NCBI GenBank assembly: GCA_050951465.1
Contig: JBMNJC010000025.1
Span: forward strand, 1 to 64,000
From: JAAZHD01 sp012510895
Lineage (GTDB): Bacteria > Bacillota > Clostridia > Caldicoprobacterales > DTU083
Reading direction: 5' to 3'
DNA length: 64,000 nucleotides
Every line of letters begins with the position of its first letter. Positions within the stretch are counted from its first letter, which is position 1. A model generated the notes under the pieces. It searched no databases. It had not been told where the DNA came from and worked only from the letters and a program-made list of their open reading frames with translations. Below, piece after piece: positions 36,924 to 44,864 of this stretch. The translations under genes were made by a program, and so were the position numbers.

Positions 36924-38165
36924 CTATTCATTATTTATCAGAACCTTATCATGAACATGCAAAGCTTTGTTGCCTGAAATTGGTTCTATTATGACAAAAC
37001 CATCTGCAGCGGCATGAACGGAGGTTTCAATAAATATATTCTCATCATCTTCTTTAAGATAAACCCCTTGACTGCCTTTTCTTTGCACCAAAGCATTTTC
37101 GGGTATCAATAGACCTTCAACAGTCTTTTGTATCTGTAGTGGCAATATCCGTTTGTTAACAGTATTTTCAACATTACTGTCAAACTCTATGCACAGAAAA
37201 GTTCTATTATCTTCTATTTGTACACGTCTCACAAAACCTTGTATTGATTCTTGTTCATAAAAAATTGCATTCACAGCATCGCCAATATTAAAGTACAATT
37301 CAGCGCTGTCAATAACTAAAGCAGCATACCATTTCTCTGTAGAATCAACTATTCGATAAAGAGGCTGTTCTGCTTTTACAACAGTCGTATCCAATTCTGC
37401 CATAGACTCTTTTTTATTACTATCCAAAAAAGCCCCATTTGTTTCAATTATATGCCTGTAATCGTCCATTGTGAGTCTATCTACAGCACTAGACCCCAGT
37501 ATATTCTCAAATCCATCAATAACAAAACTTATTATGCCAGATGCAGATGCATATATATCTGTAGTCCACTGATTCATTTGCGAAACTAAAATTGCTTCTT
37601 TATTAAATAGCTCTTTTAAATAGTCATCCGGTTCGACCTGTAGATCTAACAGGTTTTGTTTGTTATTCAAGAGATATCGTAATTTACTTTCCATTTTAGG
37701 CATATAGATAAAATCTTTCTTTATAACAGAAGTTTGAATAGTCGCTATCATATCATTAAGTTCATTATTGATCCTTATTACATCATCATTAATCAACTGG
37801 TCTACAACCTTCCCTTGTTGGTAAAGCAGTATCTTTTCCCTTATATCATATATTTCTCTCATTATTTCTTCATCAAAATCCTCTTTATATAGGACAGCTA
37901 TATGCTGATCGGCTTCCACCTCTGCTCCTTCCGCTATTAGGTATATTGCTTTTCCGTACGCCGGAGCTGAATAAGTTGTCTCCTCCCTAATTAAAACAGC
38001 CTGTCCATAATGAACAATATCCAGTGTTCCGTAACTTACTGCTGTGTATGCCTGTGTAGTCTGATTTCTTAAGACTATAAATAAAATTCCCCCTATTAAC
38101 AACGCAATAAAAACAAAAAAGCGAAATTTTACCCTACGTCCTCCTATGACCAATGACGATGCCAT
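36924..38165 (-). CDS. HlyD-like membrane fusion protein
   Basis: The 413-residue protein has one N-terminal membrane anchor (residues about 13-33), a biotinyl-lipoyl-like half (APAYGKAIYLIAEGAEVEAD), a helical middle and a C-terminal beta domain. No transporter partner is adjacent. Homologues stand upstream of yggS-sepF in Lachnospiraceae, so a role in envelope or division is possible. GGAAGG precedes the ATG. Confidence 0.75.
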   Translation of the reverse strand: MASSLVIGGRRVKFRFFVFIALLIGGILFIVLRNQTTQAYTAVSYGTLDIVHYGQAVLIREETTYSAPAYGKAIYLIAEGAEVEADQHIAVLYKEDFDEEIMREIYDIREKILLYQQGKVVDQLINDDVIRINNELNDMIATIQTSVIKKDFIYMPKMESKLRYLLNNKQNLLDLQVEPDDYLKELFNKEAILVSQMNQWTTDIYASASGIISFVIDGFENILGSSAVDRLTMDDYRHIIETNGAFLDSNKKESMAELDTTVVKAEQPLYRIVDSTEKWYAALVIDSAELYFNIGDAVNAIFYEQESIQGFVRRVQIEDNRTFLCIEFDSNVENTVNKRILPLQIQKTVEGLLIPENALVQRKGSQGVYLKEDDENIFIETSVHAAADGFVIIEPISGNKALHVHDKVLINNE

Positions 38166-38242
38166 TGATATATTCCTTCCTGATAGTTTCTTATATTTAT
38201 TTCTCTATAGAATACAAAATTCCTGCAAAAAACATAACATAA

Positions 38243-38268
38243 ATAAAAAGTTTCCTGAGGAAACTTTT
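38243..38268 (-). terminator. Terminator of the sigma-B operon
   Basis: AAAAGTTTCCT and AGGAAACTTTT form a stem with T-run on the minus strand, directly after the stop of the last kinase gene. Confidence 0.8.
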
Positions 38269-38698
38269 AGAATTTTTTATTTTTAATGCTTTTACTTATC
38301 ATAATTTGATTGCCTCCCTGATTAAAGCGTATATGATCACATATGGCTTTTATCAGCTTCAGACCCCTGCCTCCCTCCGAATAAGGATCTTTATCACAAG
38401 GAAATTCTTGGTTCAAAAAACCTTTATAGTCAAACCCAGAACCTTCATCTTCTATAGTTATGCCAACGGTATATTTATCTATAGCATCTATTTGTGCAGT
38501 AATAGTTTTATCGCCTAATCTTTTATTTCCGTGAATAGTACCATTTGCAATTAGTTCATTTAAAACCAAACGAAACTCATACTCGTCTACAATAGATAAA
38601 GGATATCTGGATTTTATACAATCCATCATGTCCTTTATCATAGTTCTGATACAGTCAGACTCGCAACCAGTTATACTCTTTCTATACAAAATGCTCAC
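38267..38698 (-). CDS. RsbW/RsbT-type serine kinase (anti-sigma family ATPase)
   Basis: The 143-residue protein has a complete Bergerat ATP fold: N-box ELIANGTIHGN, G1-box DEGSGFD and G2-box GGRGLKLI. It therefore looks catalytically competent. The start is taken as the GTG at 38698 behind CAGGAGG. A TATAAT-like -10 near 38731 suggests it may also have its own promoter. It follows sigB, an unusual place; rsbW upstream lacks clear G boxes, so this kinase may do the phosphorylation of RsbV. Confidence 0.85.
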   Translation of the reverse strand: MSILYRKSITGCESDCIRTMIKDMMDCIKSRYPLSIVDEYEFRLVLNELIANGTIHGNKRLGDKTITAQIDAIDKYTVGITIEDEGSGFDYKGFLNQEFPCDKDPYSEGGRGLKLIKAICDHIRFNQGGNQIMISKSIKNKKF

Positions 38699-38777
38699 CA
38701 AAGCTGCCTCCTGAATAATCACTTTGTATTATATTTTTACCCTTACTTTATAAAATTGAAACAGAATGGTACATTCT

Positions 38778-39536
38778 CTACATGCCTTTTTTTAAATGAA
38801 TGCGAAATCTTTCTAGTATTCTTCTCTCCATCCGAGATATATACATCTGAGAAACACCCATTTCCTCAGAAATTTCCCTTTGACTTCTTCCTTTATAAAA
38901 TCTTTCTGTAATTACTTTTCTTTCTTGTTCATCTAATGTGGACATGACTCTTTGTATAAAATCTTTATCTTCAACCAATCGATAGTACTTTTCCTCCTGT
39001 CCTATAACGGACATAAGATCTGTTTCCCCTTCATTGTCAATATAAAAATCTAAAGATGCAGTTTTTGTGGCGTAGCTGGATTCCATCAATTCCAATACTT
39101 GTTCAGAGCTAATTCCTAGATAATCTCCTATTTCTTCCGGTGTAGGGGTACGATTTAGTTGATTGAATAATTGTGTTTTTGCAATTTCTATTTTTTTTAT
39201 ATATTCGCTTTCTTTTCTTGGCAAACGAATTAATCGGCTTTTATCGCGGAAATAATTCTTTATTTCTCCAACAATAGTCGGCGTTGCAAAACTTGAAAAT
39301 TTATATCCTTTTTTTATATCATATCTTTCTAAAGCTTTTAATAGGGCAAGAGAGGCAACCTGAAAAAGATCATCATACTCAATTCCACGATTAGTAAATT
39401 TCTTAGCAATGATCTCTGCAATGTAGAGAAATTCGCTAGCCAATTTATTGCGCAACTCAATATCTCTCGTTTCACAATATTCAGCCAGCATATCTTCGAT
39501 CTTTTCCTTTTTTTCCACTTCTGCCCGATCATTCAT
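38778..39536 (-). CDS. sigB: RNA polymerase sigma factor, SigB family
   Basis: The 252-residue protein has sigma regions 2 (YDDLFQVASLALLKALERYD), 3 and 4 (SQREISEEMGVSQMYISR). FSSFATPTIVGEIK and IRLPRK fit the SigB/F/G group, and the rsbV-rsbW-sigB order points to SigB, a general stress sigma, rather than SigF. The ATG at 39536 overlaps the rsbW end and follows GGAGG. Confidence 0.85.
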   Translation of the reverse strand: MNDRAEVEKKEKIEDMLAEYCETRDIELRNKLASEFLYIAEIIAKKFTNRGIEYDDLFQVASLALLKALERYDIKKGYKFSSFATPTIVGEIKNYFRDKSRLIRLPRKESEYIKKIEIAKTQLFNQLNRTPTPEEIGDYLGISSEQVLELMESSYATKTASLDFYIDNEGETDLMSVIGQEEKYYRLVEDKDFIQRVMSTLDEQERKVITERFYKGRSQREISEEMGVSQMYISRMERRILERFRIHLKKGM

Positions 39537-39921
39537 GCTCAAGATTGCCTCCACCTGTTTTTAGTATAGTAAACCCTTTAATTATACCTTCCTCTGTTTG
39601 CTTAGTTACTTTATCCGTTACCGATTCGATAATAAATAAACTCAGTTCATCTTCTTTATTCTCACCTTTTGGAACTTTTGTGCCGGATGCTTTTACACTC
39701 GTCAAAATACTACGATTCCTACTGATTTTGTAATCTATCGTTAAGTAAGAGATGTCTTCATACCTATTTATTAAGAAATTTCCAGCTTCTGATACTGCTA
39801 CTTTCAAATCTTCAATTTCATCTATATTGAAGCCAATACGATTCGCAATTGCTGCGGTTGCTAACCTGGCAACTGACATATATTCAGGCCTAGCCGGTAG
39901 TTTTAAATTGATTTCATCCAT
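39529..39921 (-). CDS. rsbW: Anti-sigma factor RsbW-like, degenerate ATP site
   Basis: The 130-residue protein has the N-terminal RsbW/SpoIIAB fold start (ARPEYMSVARLATAAIANR) and an altered N-box, VAVSEAGNFLINRY, without the usual asparagine at its expected spot followed by a histidine. No D-x-G-x-G motif is visible. It may bind sigma without efficient kinase activity. The ATG at 39921 follows AGGAG; the frame also has GTG/ATG starts that overlap the rsbV stop. Confidence 0.75.
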   Translation of the reverse strand: MDEINLKLPARPEYMSVARLATAAIANRIGFNIDEIEDLKVAVSEAGNFLINRYEDISYLTIDYKISRNRSILTSVKASGTKVPKGENKEDELSLFIIESVTDKVTKQTEEGIIKGFTILKTGGGNLEHE

Positions 39922-39926
39922 CTTCA

Positions 39927-40250
39927 TCACTCCTGCACCTTGATGGTAAATACCTTGTCCAATCCAGTTATAGTAAATATTTTATAGATATAAGGTTGTA
40001 AATTATTTATAATAATTTCACCATTATAATCTTTAACTCTTCGTAATGCACTTATCAATACTCCTAATCCAGTGCTGTCTATATATTTCAAATTAGTACA
40101 ATCGACTATTATATTTCCGTTTTTTTCATCAATAAGCTTTAAAAGGCTGCTCTTCAGCTCAGGAGCATTATAAATATCAATTTCACCTGAAAGGGAGACA
40201 TTCCAGGAGTTTATTCGCTCATTCCACTTTTCTTGGATGTTTATATTCAT
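39927..40250 (-). CDS. rsbV: Anti-anti-sigma factor RsbV (STAS domain)
   Basis: The 107-residue STAS protein carries the phosphorylatable serine in KYIDSTGLGVL. In its unphosphorylated form it binds RsbW and frees the sigma factor. The ATG at 40250 follows AAAGGGG; the longer frame to 40310 lacks a site. It is the first gene of the operon; a TATAAT-like -10 is at 40294-40299, and element B1 begins 56 bases upstream of it. Confidence 0.88.
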   Translation of the reverse strand: MNINIQEKWNERINSWNVSLSGEIDIYNAPELKSSLLKLIDEKNGNIIVDCTNLKYIDSTGLGVLISALRRVKDYNGEIIINNLQPYIYKIFTITGLDKVFTIKVQE

Positions 40251-40459
40251 ATGCCACACCCCTTTATCAATTCTTTCCTGATACTTAAGAAACATTATAC
40301 CATAGAACATATTAAAATGGAATGTAAAAAGACTCTATCATTTTATACTTTATGGTGTCAATAATCTATGAAAATGTCACCTAAAAGCGAGTGGTTTTAA
40401 TCAGTGAAAATGTCACCTTTACACCAAAAAATATACTAAGTAAAATCTACATCGCTAAT

Positions 40460-40503
40460 GAGCATGTCAAGGGCCAAAAGCGTGGCTTATCCTTGACATA
40501 CTC
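40460..40503 (-). other. Hairpin in the non-coding part of element B1
   Basis: GAGCATGTCAAGG pairs with CCTTGACATACTC (one mismatch) around an 18-base loop. The same hairpin is at 59194-59237 in B2, and a related stem is in element A. Confidence 0.65.
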
Positions 40504-40745
40504 ATTCCGCCATGCTGAGGGCTTACTTGCCGAGGGATGAAGGGAGAAAGCAAGCTAGAACACATATCCATACCCCCGGAATTACCAGTATAGCATGGCG
40601 GCCGCTAACAACGAGCATTTTCAGATAAAGGCGCCTCGGGAATCAGCTAAAAAAGCAAGCTTTTCGCATTTAAGCGATAAAAAAGAGCATGGCGAAACAA
40701 GCCCTTGCAACAAATGGGGGTAAAAGGGTATGATAGTATTATGGT

Positions 40746-42089
40746 TTAGGCCCATGCTCTGGTGGAACTGAATAAATCATTTAGCATTTCAATGATTTCA
40801 GTATCCGTTTCCTCATACGAGAGCATGGGTTTTTTATCTGGCGATTGGCGCCATGGGTGGTCATATGCAGGTCTAACTCTTTTACGGCATTGTTCTCGGC
40901 CTTGTGACTTAGAAGAACCTGCAACGGCCTTTTTAGGACGTTCAGCCAGTGCCTTGGTGTCATATACAACATCGGCATAAATAGCTTTTACACCGATTTT
41001 GGAGCTGCTTAAAACGGTAAGTTTGGCCTTTGGCATGGCAGCTGCTTTTTCACCGTTTTTAGCGAGCTGATAATATTGGCCTTTGTATGAGAAAGCTGAA
41101 CTCTCGATAATGGTGCGCTCCTCTTTTATACAAAGAATATAGTCAAGATTGATGCTTGGCTCCAAGGCTCTAAAGGCTGGCGTGGGATCTTCTGGTTCCA
41201 CTCCGAATTTCTTGTTATATTCATCAATAAACGCTGCTAAGAAGGCATTTGCAGCTTCCATGGTAGTGATACCATGGATCTTGAACTCAACAGGAAGCCT
41301 GCTTTGGAGAGTGCCCCATAGCCTTTCAATACGGCCTTTGGCTTGGGGGGAACTAGCTTTAATAATATTAATGCCCAGCTCCTCCATGGCTCTACCAAAT
41401 TGGGTGAGGTTAACTACTTTGCCATCTAATTGTTCTTCAATAGATAACTTGCCATCATTGGGAGAGACAAATATAGTATGGCGATCGCAGTAGAGGCTGG
41501 TTGGAATACCGTGATTCGTAACTACTTGTCTTACAATTTCAAAGTATCCTTCCATACACTCATTGGGAGTAAAGTAAAGGGCAAGAATCTCGCCTGTAGC
41601 ATCATCTATGGCACCATGAAGGTCAAAGCATTCTTCGCCAATAATCCATTCATGGGGAGATGCATCAATTTGAACCAACATACCTTTTTGAGGCTTTCTT
41701 TTCCTCCTATGATGCGCCTTACGTTTACGATGACTTTTGGGGCTCTTGATACCTGCTTCTATTAAAACCCTATGCACTGTAGAGTAACTTACTTGGATCT
41801 CCTCGTACTTTTCAAGAAGTTCCTGAAAGTGATTAAAATTGGCTTCTTCATACTTAGTCTGCTTAAGCTCGATGATAGAATCTCTGGTTTTATCCGGTAC
41901 AGCATGCTTTGGTTTACGACCTCTATTTTTATGGATGATGAACGCAGCTCCTTCTTGAATAACTCCTCCTTTTAATCGTATTACTTGGCGTTCACTGAGG
42001 TTTAAAAGCTCGGCAGCCTCTCGGATGGTTATTACCTTATCGATAGTTTGATTAATGACTCTGAGCCTGGTTATCTCTTTTTGAGTCAT
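40746..42089 (-). CDS. Transposase of element B1 (IS1202-like)
   Basis: The 447-residue DDE transposase has an N-terminal helix-turn-helix (IREAAELLNLSERQVIRLKGG), a basic linker (KSHRKRKAHHRRKRKPQKG) and acidic residues in VQIDASP, YCDRHT and GRIERLW. The start at 42089 follows AAAGGAGAT. The protein is the same in B1 and B2, so the element is probably active. It is clearly related to the transposase of element A. Confidence 0.93.
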   Translation of the reverse strand: MTQKEITRLRVINQTIDKVITIREAAELLNLSERQVIRLKGGVIQEGAAFIIHKNRGRKPKHAVPDKTRDSIIELKQTKYEEANFNHFQELLEKYEEIQVSYSTVHRVLIEAGIKSPKSHRKRKAHHRRKRKPQKGMLVQIDASPHEWIIGEECFDLHGAIDDATGEILALYFTPNECMEGYFEIVRQVVTNHGIPTSLYCDRHTIFVSPNDGKLSIEEQLDGKVVNLTQFGRAMEELGINIIKASSPQAKGRIERLWGTLQSRLPVEFKIHGITTMEAANAFLAAFIDEYNKKFGVEPEDPTPAFRALEPSINLDYILCIKEERTIIESSAFSYKGQYYQLAKNGEKAAAMPKAKLTVLSSSKIGVKAIYADVVYDTKALAERPKKAVAGSSKSQGREQCRKRVRPAYDHPWRQSPDKKPMLSYEETDTEIIEMLNDLFSSTRAWA

Positions 42090-42164
42090 GTTGAATATCT
42101 CCTTTCGCATACATGACATTTTATCAGAATAAATTCAACATGACATTATCATAGAATAACTACA

Positions 42165-42182
42165 TCATTTTATACTTTATGG
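42165..42182. repeat. 18-bp target duplication of B1, right copy (left copy 40338-40355)
   Basis: tcattttatactttatgg is found on both sides of B1 without mismatch. The base after this copy is the first T of TTGACA of the tRNA promoter. Confidence 0.95.
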
Positions 42183-42211
42183 TTGACACCATCTTAAAAA
42201 TATTGTATATT
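42183..42211 (+). promoter_or_regulatory. Promoter of the five-tRNA operon
   Basis: TTGACA (42183-42188), a 17-nt spacer and TATATT (42206-42211), 28 bases before tRNA-Pro. It begins exactly where the B1 target duplication ends. Confidence 0.88.
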
Positions 42212-42239
42212 AATATTCGTCGCTTAAATTGAGATGAAA

Positions 42240-42316
42240 CGGGGCGTAGCGCAGTTTGGTAGCGCACCTGGTTTGGGACCAGGGAGTCGCAGGTTCAAAT
42301 CCTGTCGCCCCGACCA
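42240..42316 (+). tRNA. tRNA-Pro (TGG)
   Basis: Acceptor CGGGGCG/CGCCCCG, encoded CCA, anticodon loop TTTGGGA. Confidence 0.95.
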
Positions 42317-42321
42317 AAGAC

Positions 42322-42396
42322 GGCCCCTTGGTCAAGCGGTTAAGACACCGCCCTTTCACGGCGGTAACAGGGGTTCGAGTCCCCTAGGGGTCACCA
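42322..42396 (+). tRNA. tRNA-Glu (TTC)
   Basis: Acceptor GGCCCCT/AGGGGTC (one G-T pair), encoded CCA, anticodon loop CTTTCAC. Confidence 0.95.
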
Positions 42397-42407
42397 TTTG
42401 ATTTTGA

Positions 42408-42484
42408 GGGCCTTTAGCTCAGTTGGTTAGAGCAACCGGCTCATAACCGGTCGGTCCGGGGTTCGAGTCCCTGAAGGCCCACCA
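42408..42484 (+). tRNA. tRNA-Met (CAT)
   Basis: Acceptor GGGCCTT/AAGGCCC, encoded CCA, anticodon loop CTCATAA. The paired first base excludes an initiator; elongator Met is most likely, a lysidine-modified Ile tRNA is possible. Confidence 0.9.
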
Positions 42485-42489
42485 TCTTT

Positions 42490-42565
42490 GCCTCGGTAGC
42501 TCAGTTGGTAGAGCAGTAGACTGAAAATCTACGTGTCGGTGGTTCGATTCCGCCCCGAGGCACCA
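42490..42565 (+). tRNA. tRNA-Phe (GAA)
   Basis: Acceptor GCCTCGG/CCGAGGC, encoded CCA, anticodon loop CTGAAAA. Confidence 0.95.
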
Positions 42566-42624
42566 CCATACGGTTAGACTTAGTCTATCTTAATTTTTTA
42601 CAGTTAATAACCATCTATTTTCTT

Positions 42625-42709
42625 GGAGGAGTACCCAAGTGGTCAAAGGGGGCAGACTGTAAATCTGTTAGCTCAGCTTTCGATGGTTCGAATCCATCCT
42701 CCTCCACCA
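42625..42709 (+). tRNA. tRNA-Tyr (GTA)
   Basis: An 85-base gene with a long variable arm, acceptor GGAGGAG/CTCCTCC, encoded CCA, anticodon loop CTGTAAA. Confidence 0.95.
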
Positions 42710-42710
42710 A

Positions 42711-42748
42711 AAAAGCTCATGAAAGATTACATCTCATGAGCTTTTTTC
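42711..42748 (+). terminator. Terminator of the five-tRNA operon
   Basis: AAAAGCTCATGA and TCATGAGCTTTT form a 12-bp stem followed by T residues. The A-run on the other side lets it also stop spoVA transcripts from the opposite strand. Confidence 0.88.
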
Positions 42749-42770
42749 TTGCCCCTTATTTATATCTTTT

Positions 42771-43124
42771 TTAACCTTTTGGTTTGAAAATTAAGGAAGC
42801 AATAAAGCCAAATATAATTGCGGCAGATATACCAGTACTGGTTAATTCAAAAATACCGGTTAACACTCCAATCCATCCATGTTGTCCAGCTTCTAGAATC
42901 GCTCCTTTGGCTAAAGCATTTCCAAAACTACTTATTGGAGTAGTTGCTCCTGCCCCGGCAAAATCAACTAATTTATCATACCAACCTAAGCCTCCAAGAA
43001 CAGCTCCTATGACAACCATTGTTGTCATTGTATGAGCAGGTGTCATTCGTAAAGCATCCATCAATATTTGGCCGACAGCACAAATACCTCCACCTATCAA
43101 AAATGCCCAAATTAATTTTTCCAT
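42771..43124 (-). CDS. spoVAE: Stage V sporulation protein SpoVAE
   Basis: The 117-residue membrane protein with three to four segments is the last of the spoVAC-spoVAD-spoVAE set. In Bacillus the SpoVA proteins carry dipicolinic acid into spores and release it at germination. GGAGAT precedes the ATG. Confidence 0.93.
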   Translation of the reverse strand: MEKLIWAFLIGGGICAVGQILMDALRMTPAHTMTTMVVIGAVLGGLGWYDKLVDFAGAGATTPISSFGNALAKGAILEAGQHGWIGVLTGIFELTSTGISAAIIFGFIASLIFKPKG

Positions 43125-43135
43125 ATTTATCTCCT

Positions 43136-44143
43136 TTAATAAAAATATTCTATAGATACCCCATGAGCTATTCCTGGTATACTTTCTTTTTGCTGATAAG
43201 ACATGGGAGATAATAAAGCACCAGTTGCTATAACTAATATGCGTTTAAGTTCTCCTTTTCTCATCTTATTAAGCAAATGACCATAAGTAACTGTAGCACT
43301 GCAGGCACAACCGCTGGCACCAGAAAACACTTTAGGATCTTTACCATAAATAAGCATACCACAATCAGTAAATAGGTTTTCTCTTAACCGAATACCTTTT
43401 TTTAGTAACAATTCGTTTGCAATAGAATAGCCTGTAAAACCCAAATCACCAGTAGCTATAAGATCGTAAAAATCCGGTTCAATATTGAATTCATTAAAAT
43501 GTACCTCTATAGTATCAACAGCTGCAGGTGCCATTGCGGCCCCTAAATTAAATGGATCCGAAATTCCCATATCAATTACTTTTCCAATAGTTGCAGCAAC
43601 AACTCGAGGCCCATCTCCTTTTCTTCCAAGAATAACGGCACCTGCTCCTGTAACTGTCCATTGTGAAGTTGGCGGTTTCTGAGCCCCATATTCTGTTGGA
43701 TAACGAAATTGTTTTTCCGCTGCTGCATTATGACTTGCAGTCGCAGCTAAAACATAATTTGCTCCCCCATTATCCATGATTTTACTTGCTAAAGCCAATC
43801 CTTCCATGGATGTAGAACAGGCGCCAAATATTCCTATATACGGTATTTTTAGGCCTCTGGCTGAAAAACTGCTGGATGTAATCTGATTATCCAAATCACC
43901 GCTTATCATAAAGTTTACATCCTCTGATTTTAGTCCGGCTTTTTCTAATGCTTTCTCACATGCTTTCTCAAGCAATTTAACTTCTGCTTTTTCAAAACTA
44001 TCCTCACCGAGCCAAAGGTCTTCTGCAAACTCATCAAAATCATCTGCAAGTAAGCATTTGGATTCAAAAGGACCACCCACTGCGGCAGATGAAATTATTA
44101 CCGGTTTTGAATCGAAACACCAGGATTGACGACCTACCAGCAT
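43136..44143 (-). CDS. spoVAD: Stage V sporulation protein SpoVAD
   Basis: The 335-residue thiolase-fold protein binds dipicolinic acid on the inner spore membrane. Thiolase-like features include GIFGACSTSMEGLALA and the C-terminal SGCACSATVTYGHLL. GGAGGATAAAG precedes the ATG, 3 bases after spoVAC. Confidence 0.95.
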   Translation of the reverse strand: MLVGRQSWCFDSKPVIISSAAVGGPFESKCLLADDFDEFAEDLWLGEDSFEKAEVKLLEKACEKALEKAGLKSEDVNFMISGDLDNQITSSSFSARGLKIPYIGIFGACSTSMEGLALASKIMDNGGANYVLAATASHNAAAEKQFRYPTEYGAQKPPTSQWTVTGAGAVILGRKGDGPRVVAATIGKVIDMGISDPFNLGAAMAPAAVDTIEVHFNEFNIEPDFYDLIATGDLGFTGYSIANELLLKKGIRLRENLFTDCGMLIYGKDPKVFSGASGCACSATVTYGHLLNKMRKGELKRILVIATGALLSPMSYQQKESIPGIAHGVSIEYFY

Positions 44144-44146
44144 TCT

Positions 44147-44617
44147 TTATCCTCCCATCGACTGCAATGCTACTCTTATAATTGCTACTACAAATGCCGC
44201 AAAAGTTCCGAAAACTATAACCGGCCCTGCTATTTTAAACATATTACCGCCTACTCCTAGGACATATCCTTCACTTCTATGTTCTATAGCGGCTGAAGCA
44301 AGACTATTAGCGAAACCGGTAATAGGTACGGCAGTACCTGCACCTGACCATTGGGCTATTTTGTCATATACGCCTAAGCCGGTTAATAACGCAGAAACAA
44401 TAATCAACACGGCAATAGCTGGATTACCAGCCTTTGATTCTTCAAAATTGAAGTATTTTATAAAAAACAGCTGCAATAATTGAGAAACAAAACAAATAAA
44501 TCCTCCTATCAGGTATGATTTTATAACATTAATTACAACTTTTCTTTTTGGCTCTATTTTTTTTGCTACGGTCTGATAATCTTTTTGAACAGGAGTAGAT
44601 TTTTTCCTCTTTGGCAT
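44147..44617 (-). CDS. spoVAC: Stage V sporulation protein SpoVAC
   Basis: The 156-residue membrane protein has a basic N-terminus and four to five segments; SpoVAC acts as a mechanosensitive channel in Bacillus spores. The site AAAAGGATGAGG precedes the ATG. It is first in the spoVA transcript behind a forespore-type promoter. Confidence 0.95.
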   Translation of the reverse strand: MPKRKKSTPVQKDYQTVAKKIEPKRKVVINVIKSYLIGGFICFVSQLLQLFFIKYFNFEESKAGNPAIAVLIIVSALLTGLGVYDKIAQWSGAGTAVPITGFANSLASAAIEHRSEGYVLGVGGNMFKIAGPVIVFGTFAAFVVAIIRVALQSMGG

Positions 44618-44649
44618 TCATACCTCATCCTTTTCTGTTATCATGTTTT

Positions 44650-44679
44650 TAGTATGTCAGAGGAAGAATAAAATCATAC
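44650..44679 (-). promoter_or_regulatory. Sigma-G type promoter of spoVAC-spoVAD-spoVAE
   Basis: On the minus strand GTATG (44675-44679), an 18-base spacer and CATACTA (44650-44656) match the forespore consensus G-H-A-T-R / C-A-T-n-n-T-A at every defined position, 33 bases upstream of spoVAC. SpoVA operons are known sigma-G targets. Confidence 0.75.
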
Positions 44680-44683
44680 AGGT

Positions 44684-44710
44684 AAAAAAAAACCGTGCTT
44701 GTAAGCACGG
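44684..44710 (-). terminator. Strong terminator upstream of spoVAC
   Basis: CCGTGCTT and AAGCACGG form a stem followed on the minus strand by nine T. It lies after the rpsA terminator and just before the spoVA promoter, so it shields spoVA from read-through. The 100 bases before it hold only an 11-codon open frame (44717-44752) without a ribosome site. Confidence 0.85.
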
Positions 44711-44805
44711 CTCACATAAAGGGGGTCTCAATGTATTGTGAGGTTGTTATTATTATGATCCATGTTTTATAATTTTATTCAGAAATAATTCTATACTAAA
44801 CTTTC

Positions 44806-44842
44806 TAAAATAAAAGAACCGAAGGTAATCTCCTTCGGTTTT
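44806..44842 (-). terminator. Terminator of rpsA
   Basis: AACCGAAGG and CCTTCGGTT form a stem followed by a T-rich run on the minus strand, about 20 bases after the rpsA stop. Confidence 0.8.
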
Positions 44843-44864
44843 CAGGTAAATGATTGAATTGGGC

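Larger units (their letters stand above)
40356..42164 (-). mobile_element. IS1202-like insertion element B, copy 1 (B1)
   Basis: The 1809-bp element is bounded by inverted repeats TGTCAATAATCTATGAAAAT (right end, 40356) and TGTAGTTATTCTATGATAAT (left end, 42164), both continuing into GTCA. It is flanked by an 18-bp duplication, tcattttatactttatgg, at 40338-40355 and 42165-42182. Two tandem GTGACATTTTC-type motifs stand at the right end and two AATGTCAT motifs at the left. The right copy of the duplication directly adjoins the -35 of the tRNA promoter. Its transposase is intact and matches B2. Confidence 0.95.

Noticed and set aside
44717..44752. 11-codon open frame before the terminator upstream of spoVAC
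   Set aside because: No ribosome site and no promoter of good quality; kept only as a note in the terminator entry.
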